DNA of 64,000 bases from an uncultured Croceicoccus sp. Lineage in GTDB: Bacteria; Pseudomonadota; Alphaproteobacteria; Sphingomonadales; Sphingomonadaceae. How positions within the stretch are numbered: the stretch's first letter is position 1; each line of letters begins with the position of its first letter. Below the pieces are notes generated by a model. It searched no databases. It had not been told where the DNA came from and saw only the letters and a program-made list of their open reading frames with translations. The DNA lies in NCBI RefSeq assembly GCF_947496385.1, contig NZ_CANMCP010000004.1, positions 1-64,000 on the forward strand, written 5' to 3'. Both the position numbers and the translations under genes were made by a program. Of this stretch, positions 18,209 through 27,460 are shown piece by piece.

Positions 18209-19084
18209 ATGCCAGCCAAGAAACAGCCCGCCCCCCCCATCGGCACCCCGCAGCAGCTTGAGGAACGGGTGCAGCGCGTGCTGGCCGGCAATCCCAGCGC
18301 GTTTACCCTGCACGGGACGCAGACCTATATCGTCGGCGCGGGCCATGATGTCGCGGTGATCGACCCCGGCCCCGATGATGCCGCGCATATCGACGCGCTG
18401 ATCGCCGCCATCGGGGATCGCACGGTCACGGCCATCTGCTGTACCCACACCCATCGCGACCATTCGCCCGCCGCCGCGCCGCTTGCGGCCCGCACCGGGG
18501 CGAGGATCGTGGGCTGCGCTGCGCTCGCGCTCGAATCCATCGGGCCGCGCGGCGATGCCCCGTTCGATACAGGCTACGCGCCCGACCGCGTGCTCTCCGA
18601 TGGGGAGAGCATCTCGGGCGATGGCTGGACCCTGACGGCGGTGGCGACGCCGGGGCATACGTCGAATCACCTGTGCTTTGCATTGGAGGAAAGCGGCGCG
18701 CTGTTTACCGGCGATCACGTCATGGGCTGGTCCACCACCGTGGTCATCCCGCCCGATGGCGACATGGCGGATTACATGGCCAGCATGGAATTGCTCCATG
18801 GCCGCGAGGATCGCATTTATTACCCCGCCCACGGTGCGCCGGTGGACAATCCCCGGCAACTGGTGCGGGGCATGATCGGCCATCGACGGCAACGCGAACG
18901 GCAGATCCTCAAAACGCTCGACAAGGGCGCGCGCGCCATCCCGGCGCTGGTCGACACGATGTATGTCGGGCTCGATTCGCGGCTCGTCGGGGCGGCGGGG
19001 CAATCGGTGCTGGCGCATCTGATCGACCTCGAACGACGGGGCATGGTGGGGCGCGATGGCGAAGAATGGGCGCTTGCTGGCTGA
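18209..19084 (+). CDS. MBL-fold metallo-hydrolase (LACTB2-like)
   Basis: A beta-lactamase-fold hydrolase of unknown substrate. Visible metal ligands are CCTHTHRDHSPA (HxHxDH, about residue 85), ATPGHTSNHLCF, LFTGDHVMGW and YYPAHGAPV. The 90-residue C-terminal part (VRGMIGHRRQRERQILKTL...HLIDLERRGMVGRDG) resembles the winged-helix tail of LACTB2/RNase-like MBL proteins. Start ATG 18209 (MPAKKQ) or 18200 (MAPMPAKK) cannot be separated. It lies between moeB and nadA on the same strand, which says little about its job. Confidence 0.75.
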   Translation: MPAKKQPAPPIGTPQQLEERVQRVLAGNPSAFTLHGTQTYIVGAGHDVAVIDPGPDDAAHIDALIAAIGDRTVTAICCTHTHRDHSPAAAPLAARTGARIVGCAALALESIGPRGDAPFDTGYAPDRVLSDGESISGDGWTLTAVATPGHTSNHLCFALEESGALFTGDHVMGWSTTVVIPPDGDMADYMASMELLHGREDRIYYPAHGAPVDNPRQLVRGMIGHRRQRERQILKTLDKGARAIPALVDTMYVGLDSRLVGAAGQSVLAHLIDLERRGMVGRDGEEWALAG

Positions 19085-19168
19085 ATGCCCTGTAAAAGCC
19101 GGGGGTTTGTCCCTAGATGAAGGGCAAGCACGCCCGCCACGGGCCACGACAATACGGGGACACGACGC

Positions 19169-20158
19169 ATGACCGCCCAACCGCGAGAGAATCTGACCGG
19201 CATGGACCTGCGCGAGGAGATCGAGAAGCTGCGCAAGGAGCGCAATGCCGTGATCCTCGCCCATTATTACCAGAAGCCCGAAATCCAGGACATCGCCGAT
19301 TTCGTGGGCGACAGCCTCGAACTGTCGAAAAAGGCAGCCGCCACCGATGCGGAGGTGATCGCGTTCTGCGGCGTGAAGTTCATGGCGGATACGGCCAAGA
19401 TCCTGAGCCCGGAAAAGATCGTCGTGCTGCCCGATCTCGACGCCGGGTGCAGTCTTGAGGACAGCTGCCCGCCGGACAAGTTCCGCGCATTCCGCGAGGC
19501 GCATCCCAACCATATCGCGCTGACCTACATCAATTGCTCGACCGAGGTGAAGGCGCTGTCCGACGTCATCGTCACCTCGTCCAGCGCGGAGACGATCCTT
19601 CAGCAGATCCCCGAGGACCAGAAGATCATCTTCGGTCCCGATCGCCATCTCGGCGGCTATCTCAACCGCAAGTTCGGGCGCGACATGCTGCTCTGGCCCG
19701 GCGTGTGCATCGTGCACGAGGCGTTCAGCGAAACCGAGCTGATGAAATTGGAGCAGCAATATCCCGACGCGCCCATCGCCGCGCACCCGGAATGCCCGCC
19801 GCAGATCGTCGACCACGCCGATTACGTCGGCTCGACCAGCGGCATCCTGCAATTTGCGAAAACGACGGAGAGCGACACGCTCATCGTCGCGACCGAGCCG
19901 CACATCATCCACCAGATGGAGCTTGCGCTGCCGGAGAAGAATTTCATCGGCGCGCCGGGGGCGGACGGCAATTGCAACTGCAACATCTGCCCGTACATGG
20001 CGCTCAACACGATGGAGAAGCTCTATATCGCCCTGCGCGACCTCGAACCCCGGATCGAGATCAAGGAAGGCTTGCGGCTGAAGGCGAAGCAGAGCCTCGA
20101 CAAGATGATCGAAATGGCGGCCGGCACCATCGGCAAGGGCGATCTGGGCCGGGTGTGA
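19169..20158 (+). CDS. nadA: quinolinate synthase A
   Basis: A [4Fe-4S] enzyme condensing iminoaspartate with dihydroxyacetone phosphate to quinolinate in de novo NAD synthesis. The 329-residue protein has ILAHYYQKPEIQDIADFVGDSLELSK, FCGVKFMADTAKIL, DAGCSLEDSCP, the YINCS and PEC regions, and the C-terminal cluster ligand in NCNCNICPYMALNTMEKL. nadB and nadC are not nearby, so the gene seems to stand alone. Confidence 0.96.
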   Translation: MTAQPRENLTGMDLREEIEKLRKERNAVILAHYYQKPEIQDIADFVGDSLELSKKAAATDAEVIAFCGVKFMADTAKILSPEKIVVLPDLDAGCSLEDSCPPDKFRAFREAHPNHIALTYINCSTEVKALSDVIVTSSSAETILQQIPEDQKIIFGPDRHLGGYLNRKFGRDMLLWPGVCIVHEAFSETELMKLEQQYPDAPIAAHPECPPQIVDHADYVGSTSGILQFAKTTESDTLIVATEPHIIHQMELALPEKNFIGAPGADGNCNCNICPYMALNTMEKLYIALRDLEPRIEIKEGLRLKAKQSLDKMIEMAAGTIGKGDLGRV

Positions 20159-20330
20159 GCGGACCCGGCCCCGCGCCCGATCCGCGCCGCATCCCCAACG
20201 GGCGGCAACGAAACGGCGCGTACCGCGTTGTGTTCTCCGGTCGCACGACAGGAGGGCACGCCATTCGCATCGACACATCCCCGCACGCAGCCGCGTATCG
20301 CGCCGCCGCCCGCCATCGCATGGGTAAGCC

Positions 20331-21677
20331 GTGACCGCGCATCTCCGCTCGTTCCTGGCGGGCATCAATGCCAGTTACTGGTTCTATCCCGCGCTGTTCT
20401 CGATCCTCGCCTTCGTGCTGGCGCTGGTGACGATCATGCTCGACCGCAGCTTTGCGGCCGAGATGATCTCGAACACCAAATATCTCGTGCCCGCCCGCCC
20501 CGATGGCGCCAGCACCATGCTGCAGGTGATCGCCGGCACGACGATCGGCGTCGCCGCGACGGTGTTTTCAATCACCATCGCCGCCGTCGCCTATGCCAGC
20601 GGCACCTACGGCCCGCGCCTCCTCACCAATTTCATGGAGGACAAGGGCAATCAGCTTTCGCTCGCCACGTTCATTGGCACGTTCGTCTATTCGGTGATGG
20701 TGCTGCGCGTGGTGCGGGCGGAGGACGAGGCCGCCGCCTCGGCGCAGGCCGCCGCGTCCGATGGCCTGCCGGGTTTCGTGCCGCAATTGTCGTTGCTGGT
20801 CGCGACGGGGCTGATGCTGGCGTCGATCGCGGTGCTGGTGTTCTTCCTCAACCATATTCCCGATTCGATCCGCATCAACACCGTGCTGAAACAGATCGGC
20901 GAGCGGCTCATCCGGCAGATCAAGCATCGCTTTCCCCACAACGGCTCGGATATCGAACAGCCCGAACCGCCCGATGGCAAGATCGTGTCGGTCACCTCGG
21001 CCGGATATATCGAGATCATCGATTTTTCCGGGCTGGAGGAGATTGCGGAGCGCACCGATTCGGTCATCGTGCTGAAGGCGGAGGCGGGCGATTTCGTGCA
21101 TCCGCCGATGGCGCTGGTGCAGATTGCCGCCGACGACCCGGACGATGCGCTGATCGAGGAGATTCTGGGCTGTTTCGTGCTGTCGGGCCTGCGCACGCCG
21201 ACGCAGGATCTGGGCTTCCTTCTCGACGAGCTGGTCGAGATTGCCCTGCGCGCGCTATCGCCGGGGATCAACGATCCGTTCACGGCGATGACGGCGCTGC
21301 ACTGGATCGGGGCGGCCACGGCGGAGCTGGGCGGGCGGGTGCTCGCCGATTCGCCCAATGACGACCGTGCGCAGTCGACCGACCGGCGCGTCATCCCGAT
21401 CATGACCGGGTTCGACGGCTATGTCGCGGCGGGGTTTGGCGCGGCGCGGTCCGCCGTCGCGACCAGCCGGAAGGCGACCTTCGCCATGTTCGACGCGATG
21501 CAGCATTGCGCCAGCGCGCTCAACAATCGCGACCGGGTGCAGGTTCTGTTGAAAGAGGGCGACCTGTTGATGAGCCAGGCCGTCGATGCGTTGAGCGGGC
21601 CGGACCTTGCCGAGGTGCACGACCGGCACCTCGCCTTCCGCGCCAGACTCAGCAACAATCGGCAGGCCGGGGACTAG
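20331..21677 (+). CDS. DUF2254 family membrane protein
   Basis: Function unknown. The 448-residue product starts at GTG 20331. It has two hydrophobic segments near the N-terminus (YWFYPALFSILAFVLALVTIML and STMLQVIAGTTIGVAATVFSITIAAVAYASG) and two more around residues 105-190. A soluble C-terminal half with GYIEIIDFSGLEEIAERTDS and ALRALSPGINDPFTAMTALHWIG follows, both characteristic of DUF2254. Its stop overlaps the stop of the convergent small lipoprotein gene by three of four bases (20331-21677 against 21674). Confidence 0.85.
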   Translation: MTAHLRSFLAGINASYWFYPALFSILAFVLALVTIMLDRSFAAEMISNTKYLVPARPDGASTMLQVIAGTTIGVAATVFSITIAAVAYASGTYGPRLLTNFMEDKGNQLSLATFIGTFVYSVMVLRVVRAEDEAAASAQAAASDGLPGFVPQLSLLVATGLMLASIAVLVFFLNHIPDSIRINTVLKQIGERLIRQIKHRFPHNGSDIEQPEPPDGKIVSVTSAGYIEIIDFSGLEEIAERTDSVIVLKAEAGDFVHPPMALVQIAADDPDDALIEEILGCFVLSGLRTPTQDLGFLLDELVEIALRALSPGINDPFTAMTALHWIGAATAELGGRVLADSPNDDRAQSTDRRVIPIMTGFDGYVAAGFGAARSAVATSRKATFAMFDAMQHCASALNNRDRVQVLLKEGDLLMSQAVDALSGPDLAEVHDRHLAFRARLSNNRQAGD

Positions 21678-21961
21678 TCTTCGGGTTCGGCGTCCGGCGT
21701 CGCGGCGTCGGTTTCGGTATCGATATCGGCATCATCCGCGTCCTCGCCGGCGGTCTCGCCTTCCCCTTCCGCTTCGCTGACCGGCATGCCCTGCGATTGG
21801 AGCTGATCGAACGGGATCATCGCATCGTCGATCGTGCCGGGCAGCACCTCGCCCTGCGCCGCCGCGCCCTCGGCCTCGGCCGGAGCGTCCGCCGTGTCGT
21901 TACAGCCGGACAGGAGCGGCAGCAGCGCCGCCATCGTGAGGGTGAGGATCGTTTTCGCCAT
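21674..21961 (-). CDS. small acidic lipoprotein
   Basis: A 95-residue product beginning at ATG 21961 (MAKTILTLTMAALLPLLSGC), with lipobox LSGC at Cys 20. The mature chain is very acidic and low in complexity (EAEGEGETAGEDADDADIDTETDAATPDAEPED), so it is probably disordered. The longer track ORF overlaps lipB. It lies 11 bases downstream of the lipB stop and may be co-transcribed with it. Family not recognised. Confidence 0.7.
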   Translation of the reverse strand: MAKTILTLTMAALLPLLSGCNDTADAPAEAEGAAAQGEVLPGTIDDAMIPFDQLQSQGMPVSEAEGEGETAGEDADDADIDTETDAATPDAEPED

Positions 21962-21972
21962 GGCCTCGCTGA

Positions 21973-22659
21973 TTACTCCGTCGGGCATTTGCGGTCCAGC
22001 GCGGAGAGGAACGTTTCGCTGTGCCGCCCCATCGCCTCGTCCCATTCGCGCGCCGACACCGCGCGGCCGAGCCGTTCGAGGCTGGTCACGCCGAATTCGC
22101 TGATGCCGCAGGGCACGATGCCGGTAAAATGGGTGAGATCGGGCGACAGGTTCACGCTGAACCCGTGCATCGTCACCCATTTGCGCACGCGCACGCCGAT
22201 CGCGCCGATCTTCGCCTCGCGCCCGTCGACATTGCGGGTCCAGATGCCGATGCGCCCCTCCGCCCGCCAGCTTTCGACATCAAAATCGGCAAGCGTGTCG
22301 ATCACCCACCCTTCGAGCGCATGCACGAAACCGCGCACGTCGCGCGCCCGCCGGCTGAGGTCGAGCAGGACGTAGCCGATCCGCTGCCCCGGTCCGTGAT
22401 AGGTGAATTGCCCGCCGCGCCCCGCCTTCACCACGTCGAATCGCGGGTCGAGCAGGTCGGCATCCTTCGCGCTGGTCCCCGCGGTATAGACGGGCGGATG
22501 TTCGAGCATCCAGATCAGCTCGCGCGCGCCGTCGCGAATCGCGGCATTGCGCACCTCCATCTCGGCCAGCGCATCGCGATAGGCGACCTGCTCATAGCTA
22601 TGGCGCCATTCGATCGCGCCGCGCAGCGAGGCGGGCATATCCGTCGTATCATCGGTCAT
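21973..22659 (-). CDS. lipB: octanoyl-[acyl-carrier-protein] transferase
   Basis: Transfers octanoyl groups from acyl carrier protein to the lipoyl domains of 2-oxoacid dehydrogenases and the H protein, the first step of lipoate synthesis. ATG 22659 (MTDDTTDMP) gives 228 residues. Hallmarks are [14 protein letters not shown], the [12 protein letters not shown] signature, a Lys in [24 protein letters not shown] and the catalytic Cys in GIVPCGI. The upstream track extension looks non-coding. Confidence 0.95.
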   Translation of the reverse strand: MTDDTTDMPASLRGAIEWRHSYEQVAYRDALAEMEVRNAAIRDGARELIWMLEHPPVYTAGTSAKDADLLDPRFDVVKAGRGGQFTYHGPGQRIGYVLLDLSRRARDVRGFVHALEGWVIDTLADFDVESWRAEGRIGIWTRNVDGREAKIGAIGVRVRKWVTMHGFSVNLSPDLTHFTGIVPCGISEFGVTSLERLGRAVSAREWDEAMGRHSETFLSALDRKCPTE

Positions 22660-22700
22660 CGCGCGTTGCGTGGCGGCAAATGCCGTGCCAATCAAGACCC

Positions 22701-23549
22701 ATGGCATTACCTTCATGGAAACCGGCGCCCAAGGGGCCGCCGCCTGCAAAGCTCGACATCGGCCGGGCATGGTCGCGCGCCGCGGCGATGATCGCGGCGA
22801 ACCGGCAATTGCTGCTCATCGTGGCGGGGGTGTTCTTTCTCCTGCCGCAGCTGATCGTGAATTTCGTCCTGCCCTCGCCGCAGGACGGGCTGGAGGGGGA
22901 TGCCGCGACGCAGGCGATGCTCGACCTCTTCGCCGGCTGGTGGCCGGTCCTGCTCGCCTCGCTGTTGATGCAGAGCGTGGGCGTGCTCGCCGTGATCGCG
23001 CTGCTCGCCGATCCGGCGCGGCCCACCGTGGGGGAGGCGATGAAGCGGGCGCTGCGCTATCTGCCGAGCTATGTCGCGGCGCAGCTCGTGCTTCTGTCGG
23101 GTATCGGGGTGGTCATGCTGCTCGTGCTGGTGCCGGTCGCGACGGCGGGGGCGGCGGCAGGCAGCGCCTCTTCAGCCGGGGCGTTCGGCACGCTCATTGC
23201 GCTGGCCATCGCGCTCTATCTCTTCATCCGGGCCGTGCTGACCGCGCCGGTCATGGTGGCGCAGCGGGTGCGCAATCCGTTCGATGCCCTGCTGCGCGCG
23301 TGGCGGCTGACGCGGGGCAATGCGACGCGGCTGCTGTTCTTTCTCGCGCTGCTGACGCTGTCGGCGCTGATCATCTATACGGTGGCGACGCTGATCCCGG
23401 GGCTGATCCTGCTCCCGCTCGTCGGGGCGGATGGCGCGGCGGTCGTCGTCGGCTTTATCGGGGCGCTGGTGGGCGCGGTCTATTCGCTGATCACGACGGC
23501 GGTGCTGACCGCGATCTGGGCGCAGCTTGCTGCGACGCCTGCCGAGTGA
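22701..23549 (+). CDS. multi-pass membrane protein
   Basis: A 282-residue integral membrane protein with about six hydrophobic segments ([145 protein letters not shown]). The layout, with [19 protein letters not shown], resembles the membrane domain found in glycerophosphodiester phosphodiesterase-type proteins, but no catalytic domain is present. ATG 22680 is an alternative start. It is divergent from lipB. Confidence 0.72.
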   Translation: MALPSWKPAPKGPPPAKLDIGRAWSRAAAMIAANRQLLLIVAGVFFLLPQLIVNFVLPSPQDGLEGDAATQAMLDLFAGWWPVLLASLLMQSVGVLAVIALLADPARPTVGEAMKRALRYLPSYVAAQLVLLSGIGVVMLLVLVPVATAGAAAGSASSAGAFGTLIALAIALYLFIRAVLTAPVMVAQRVRNPFDALLRAWRLTRGNATRLLFFLALLTLSALIIYTVATLIPGLILLPLVGADGAAVVVGFIGALVGAVYSLITTAVLTAIWAQLAATPAE

Positions 23550-23552
23550 CGC

Positions 23553-24185
23553 TCAGCCCGCGTCCTTCCAGCCCCAGAACATCTTGCACGGCAGCACGTT
23601 GAGCGGTTCGAAATCGCTGTCGATGCGGCGGAACCGGCGGGCCATGAAATCGCGCGCCTTGGCCGAAAACTGATAGACGAGAAACGCGCCGCCGGGCCGC
23701 AACACGCGGTGGGTGGCATCGACGATGGCCGGGCCGACCCCATCCGGAAGGGTCGAAAACGGCAGGCCCGAAAGGACGTAATCCGCCCCGTCATGGCCAT
23801 GCGCGGCGATGATCGCCTCCACATCCGCGGCGGAGCCGAGCACGGCGGTGAACCGGCTATCGGCGATCGTGCGATTGAGATAGTCGATATACAGCGGGTT
23901 GGTGTCGATCACGATGAGCGCGGCATCCCGCTTCATCCGGTCGAGCACCGGTTGGCAGAACGTGCCGACGCCGGGGCCATATTCGACAAACAGATCGCAC
24001 CGGCTCCAGTCCGTGCGCGACAGCATGCGGTCGATGGTAAAGCGCGAGGACGGAATGATCGAACCGACCATAACCGGGTGCTGCACGAACCCCTTGAAGA
24101 ACACGCCCCAGGGTCCAAGCGCCCGGGAAAGGCGGCGCTTTGCCCGGCGCGTGATGGTCTCGCGCGTCAATTCGGTACCCGCCAT
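23553..24185 (-). CDS. PmtA-like phospholipid N-methyltransferase
   Basis: A SAM-dependent methyltransferase of 210 residues from ATG 24185. The N-terminal stretch FFKGFVQHPVMVGSIIPSSRFTIDRML resembles the PmtA signature (F-x5-P-x2-x-G-x-I-x-PSSR) of alphaproteobacterial phosphatidylethanolamine methyltransferases. Motif I is VEYGPGVGTFCQPVLDRM, and YVLSGLPFSTLP fits the N/S-L/G-P-F active region. If correct it would methylate phosphatidylethanolamine toward phosphatidylcholine at the membrane. It is often annotated more vaguely as an rRNA adenine methyltransferase-like protein. It ends 3 bases from the convergent membrane protein gene. Confidence 0.6.
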   Translation of the reverse strand: MAGTELTRETITRRAKRRLSRALGPWGVFFKGFVQHPVMVGSIIPSSRFTIDRMLSRTDWSRCDLFVEYGPGVGTFCQPVLDRMKRDAALIVIDTNPLYIDYLNRTIADSRFTAVLGSAADVEAIIAAHGHDGADYVLSGLPFSTLPDGVGPAIVDATHRVLRPGGAFLVYQFSAKARDFMARRFRRIDSDFEPLNVLPCKMFWGWKDAG

Positions 24186-24287
24186 GAAATAATCGTCTCC
24201 GCCTCTTAACAGATCGTTGCGCGGGCGTGGCAAATCGCGGCCCGCTTTGCAAGCGCCGGGGCATACATCGGTGCAAACATCGGTAAG

Positions 24288-24632
24288 TTAAAGGATTTCG
24301 TACACCGTATCCTGCGGCCGGCACAGGCGGGCACCCTTTTCCGTCTCGACCAGCGGCCGCTCGATCAGCATCGGCTCGGCCGCCATCGCGTTGAGCACCG
24401 TGTCATCGTCCGCATCGGGCAGGCCGCGTTCGGTTGCATCCGTGCCCCGCATGCGCAGGCCCTGCTGCGGCGTGATGCCCGCCTTTTCGTAAAGGCCGCG
24501 CAGGCGCACCGCGCTCGGCGGGTTTTTCAGATATTCGACCACCTCGACCTCGACGCCGGGCGTGTCTTCCAGGATGGCGAGCGTCTTGCGCGAGGTGCCG
24601 CATTTCGGATTGTGCCAGATGGTGGCCTTCAT
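24288..24632 (-). CDS. arsC: ArsC family arsenate reductase
   Basis: A 114-residue thioredoxin-fold protein with the glutaredoxin-linked ArsC active site IWHNPKCGTSRKTLAIL and the conserved LIERPLVETEKGARLCRP. Such enzymes reduce arsenate to arsenite, although many chromosomal relatives (YfgD-like) have no proven arsenic role. There is no arsB, acr3 or arsR gene nearby. Its start overlaps the stop of the [2Fe-2S] subunit gene by four bases, so the two form an operon, an odd pairing. Confidence 0.85.
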   Translation of the reverse strand: MKATIWHNPKCGTSRKTLAILEDTPGVEVEVVEYLKNPPSAVRLRGLYEKAGITPQQGLRMRGTDATERGLPDADDDTVLNAMAAEPMLIERPLVETEKGARLCRPQDTVYEIL

Positions 24633-25198
24633 TCGTCGTTCTCCTCACTTGCGATAGTCGCGTTGCCGGGCGCCATGGCGGGCACGTCGCGCGCGGCCTG
24701 CGCCGGGTCGATGCCGGGGGCGGGCACGTCGCCCGCGGGTTCGCGGCGGCGGAGCGACCGGCTCGCCCGTTCGAACGCCCGCCGTATCCGCGGATGCGCG
24801 CCGCACGGGCACAGATTGCGAATCGCATCGTCGATCGCGGCCCGGCCCGGCGCCGGATCGCGCGCCAGCAGCGCCGCCCCCGCCATCACGATGCCCGGCG
24901 TGCAGAACCCGCATTGAATCGCGCCCTCGGCCACCATCGCCTGTTGCAGCGGGTGCGAACGGTCGGGGGACAGCGCCTCGATCGTCGTGACGTATCGCCC
25001 CTCCACCTCGGCCAGCGACACGAGGCAGGACCGGATCGCCTGCCCGTCGATGATGACCATGCACGCGCCGCAATCGCCATTGCCGCAGCCATGCTTCGTA
25101 CCGGTGAGATTCGCCGCATCGCGCAGCGCCCAGACTAGCGGCGTATCCCCATCCATCAGGAATTGCACCGGGCGATCGTTGACGGTCAGGCGAGTCAT
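24629..25198 (-). CDS. [2Fe-2S] subunit of a molybdenum hydroxylase (IorA-like)
   Basis: The small electron-transfer subunit of xanthine-dehydrogenase-family enzymes. It has a plant-type ferredoxin cluster (GTKHGCGNGDCGACMVIIDG...SCL) and a helical second cluster domain (QCGFCTPGIVMAGAALL ... NLCPCGAHPRIRRAF), so both 2Fe-2S sites are intact. A 35-residue Pro/Ala tail follows. No large subunit is adjacent. The likely partner is the IorB-like protein at 44411-46873. The downstream neighbour arsC overlaps by four bases. Substrate unknown. Confidence 0.88.
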   Translation of the reverse strand: MTRLTVNDRPVQFLMDGDTPLVWALRDAANLTGTKHGCGNGDCGACMVIIDGQAIRSCLVSLAEVEGRYVTTIEALSPDRSHPLQQAMVAEGAIQCGFCTPGIVMAGAALLARDPAPGRAAIDDAIRNLCPCGAHPRIRRAFERASRSLRRREPAGDVPAPGIDPAQAARDVPAMAPGNATIASEENDE

Positions 25199-25253
25199 CG
25201 TGCGCCCGCCCTACCGCGAAGCACCCGCGCACGAAAGCACCCGACCCCCGCCA

Positions 25254-25874
25254 TCACGAACCGAGCAGGCCCCGCCGCTCGAAATCGGCGCGCAGCGTGG
25301 GCGCATCGGTGAAATGATGCACCTGCCACCCGAGCGCGGCGGCGGCATCGACATTGTCGCGGCGGTCGTCGATGAACAGGGCGGTCGCGGGCACGATGCC
25401 GAAACGGCGGGCGGCAAGGTCGAAGATTTCCGGCTCCGGCTTGGCCAGCTTTTCCGTGCCGGACACGACGATGTCGCGAAACCGGTCGAAAACCGGCTGC
25501 GTCGCGCGGAACTGTTTCCAGAAGCTGTCGGCGAAATTGGTGATCGCCCAGAGCGGCACCCCGGCGGCGTCCAGCTCCTCGACCAGTTCGAGCGAGCCTG
25601 GAACCGGGCCGGGGATGGATTCCGTAAACCGCGTCGCATAGGCGTCGATGAGCGCGCCCTCGTCCGGGAACGCGGCCTTGCGCTCGGCGACCATCTCGGC
25701 GAGGTCGCGGCCTTCGTCGTGGCCGTGGTGCCACTCGGGCGTCACCACATGCGTCACGAACCATTCGAGCCGCGCCGGATCGTCGATCATCGGGCGATAA
25801 AGATAGCGCAGGTCCCAGCGGAACAGCACCATGCCGACATCGAACACGACATGGTCGACCGTGCGATCATCCAT
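25254..25874 (-). CDS. HAD family hydrolase
   Basis: A haloacid-dehalogenase superfamily phosphatase of about 206 residues. ATG 25874 (MDDRTVDH) is preceded by GGGAG, and GTG/ATG at 25898 is the alternative. Motif I is VVFDVGMVLFRWD (nucleophile Asp kept, the second position Gly as in the YihX-type branch), motif II WAITNF, motif III Lys in KLAKPEPEIFDLAARRFG, and motif IV FIDDRRDNVDAAAALGW. Substrate cannot be told. It has no operon partners, with the [2Fe-2S] gene 56 bases downstream. Confidence 0.82.
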   Translation of the reverse strand: MDDRTVDHVVFDVGMVLFRWDLRYLYRPMIDDPARLEWFVTHVVTPEWHHGHDEGRDLAEMVAERKAAFPDEGALIDAYATRFTESIPGPVPGSLELVEELDAAGVPLWAITNFADSFWKQFRATQPVFDRFRDIVVSGTEKLAKPEPEIFDLAARRFGIVPATALFIDDRRDNVDAAAALGWQVHHFTDAPTLRADFERRGLLGS

Positions 25875-25907
25875 CACCAGATCACTCCCGTCGCGCACGC
25901 ATACGCG

Positions 25908-25936
25908 AAAGCGCCGCCCGGTCGCCCCGGCGGCGC
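25908..25936 (-). terminator. probable terminator after rpmJ
   Basis: On the minus strand GCGCCGCC pairs with GGCGGCGC around a ten-base loop and is followed by TTT. A second stem, CGGGCC/GGCCCG at 25955-25973, lies between it and the rpmJ stop. The short T run makes this a modest call. Confidence 0.5.
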
Positions 25937-25985
25937 ATCTTCACGCAAGGCCACCGGGCCGGCGAACGGCCCGAGACGCATGGGT

Positions 25986-26111
25986 TCAGCCCTGGCGGGC
26001 CTTGAACCGGCGATTGGTCTTGTTGATGACATAGACCCGGCCGCGACGGCGGATCACGCGGTTGTCGCGGTGGCGGTTCTTCAGCGATTTGAGGCTGTTG
26101 CGAATCTTCAT
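25986..26111 (-). CDS. rpmJ: 50S ribosomal protein L36 (cysteine-less type)
   Basis: A 41-residue ribosomal protein, [17 protein letters not shown]...[15 protein letters not shown]. It is the longer paralogue type that lacks the Cys/His zinc ligands of classical L36 (YkgO-like, C-minus). The ORF track hides it in a 95-residue ORF, and ATG 26111 gives the family-standard start. It has its own promoter (26241-26269) and probable terminator, and lies downstream of galE without clear functional linkage. Confidence 0.95.
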   Translation of the reverse strand: MKIRNSLKSLKNRHRDNRVIRRRGRVYVINKTNRRFKARQG

Positions 26112-26240
26112 TGTCTCATTCCCAATTGCCGGTGAGAGATCGACCCCACCGGGCGCATTCCGACAGATGACCGGGTGGGCATCCATCTCTGGCGGGGGTG
26201 CGATCCATATGGACACGAACCCGCCGAAATCAAGGTGGGG

Positions 26241-26269
26241 CGGATAGGTGCAGCCCAGCCTTGAGTCAA
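26241..26269 (-). promoter_or_regulatory. sigma-70-like promoter for rpmJ
   Basis: Read on the minus strand, TTGACT is followed after exactly 17 bases by TATCCG. It lies about 130 bases upstream of rpmJ and just beyond the galE stop. The same CTTGACTC core precedes rpmH (60038-60066). Confidence 0.55.
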
Positions 26270-26287
26270 GCACGTTTGGCGCGCGCC

Positions 26288-27328
26288 TTACCCGCCCTGC
26301 CCGCCGCCTTGCCCCTCACGCAGGCCGGTCAGCCGCTTTTCCCATTGCAGCGCATGGCCGATGATCGTTTCCAGATCGTCGTGCCGCGGCTGCCATGGCA
26401 CGGTGTCCATGATCCGGCTGTTGTCCGACACGAGCGAGGGCACGTCGCCCGCGCGGCGCCCCTCCATCACGCGCGGCACGGGCTGTCCCACAACCCGGTC
26501 CACCGCGTCGAGCACTTCGAGCACGGAAAAACCGCGGCCATATCCCACATTCATGGTCAGGCTGCGCTCCGGCTGCGCGATCAACGCCTCCAGCGCGAGG
26601 ACATGCGCATCGGCGAGGTCGGACACGTGGATGTAATCGCGCACCCCGGTACCGTCGGGGGTCGGATAATCGGTGCCGAACACGCCGACCGGCCCGCGTT
26701 TGCCCAAGGCCGATTCGACCGCCACCTTGACGAGATGGGTCGCACCGATGCTGGACTGTCCGCTGCGCGCGTCGGGATCGGCGCCCGCCACGTTGAAATA
26801 GCGCAGCACGCAATGGTTGAGGTCGTAGGCGCGCGAACAATCGGCAAGGATCCGCTCGGTCATCAGCTTCGACATGCCGTAGGGATTGACCGGCGACAGC
26901 GGCAGATCTTCCTGCAGCGGCTTGAGGTCCGGCTCGCCATACACCGTCGCGGTGGAGGAGAAGATCATGTGCGGCACGCCATGTTCGACCGCCGCCGCGA
27001 TCAGGGCGCGCCCCTTCACCGTGTTGTTGTCGTAATATTTCAGCGGGTCCGACACCGATTCCGGCACGATGATCGAGCCTGCGAAATGCATGATCGCGCG
27101 CGTACCCTGCTCGGCGAAGATGCGGGACAGCAATTCGGCATCGGCGATGTCGCCTTGATAAAACGCCACCTCGTCCGGGATCGCCCAGCGAAAGCCGGTC
27201 GACAGATCGTCGATCACCGCGACGTCCCACCCCTTGTCGAGCAGGGCCAGCACGGCATGGCTCCCGATATATCCGGCCCCGCCGGTCACCAGCACCGGAA
27301 CTTTTGCACTGTCGTCGGATTTCACCAT
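26288..27328 (-). CDS. galE: UDP-glucose 4-epimerase
   Basis: An NAD-dependent extended SDR that interconverts UDP-glucose and UDP-galactose for surface polysaccharides. The start is ATG 27328 ([24 protein letters not shown]); the track's 950-residue ORF is an open antisense extension. It shows the GGAGYIGSH cofactor loop, FSSTATVYG with the catalytic Ser/Thr, [11 protein letters not shown] (YxxxK) and [14 protein letters not shown]. The C-terminus is Gly/Gln-rich. It stands alone but fits the sugar transferase at the left end. Confidence 0.93.
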   Translation of the reverse strand: MVKSDDSAKVPVLVTGGAGYIGSHAVLALLDKGWDVAVIDDLSTGFRWAIPDEVAFYQGDIADAELLSRIFAEQGTRAIMHFAGSIIVPESVSDPLKYYDNNTVKGRALIAAAVEHGVPHMIFSSTATVYGEPDLKPLQEDLPLSPVNPYGMSKLMTERILADCSRAYDLNHCVLRYFNVAGADPDARSGQSSIGATHLVKVAVESALGKRGPVGVFGTDYPTPDGTGVRDYIHVSDLADAHVLALEALIAQPERSLTMNVGYGRGFSVLEVLDAVDRVVGQPVPRVMEGRRAGDVPSLVSDNSRIMDTVPWQPRHDDLETIIGHALQWEKRLTGLREGQGGGQGG

Positions 27329-27460
27329 CGCGGGCTCCTCGGCATTTGGTCCATAGTCGATGGGTGACCTATTCGAACCCGGCCTGCAAGTTAAGCGCGA
27401 ATACACGATGCATCCCCTAATCGGACGCCTCACATTATTTCGCCGGTTCGGGAGACGATC

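Noticed and set aside
17213-20368. 1051-residue minus-strand ORF opposite moeB, the MBL gene and nadA
   Set aside because: Spans three confident genes and their gaps, and its composition is that of an antisense shadow.
24288-24632. arsenic resistance operon
   Set aside because: Only a lone ArsC-type protein is present; there is no arsR, arsB, acr3 or arsH.
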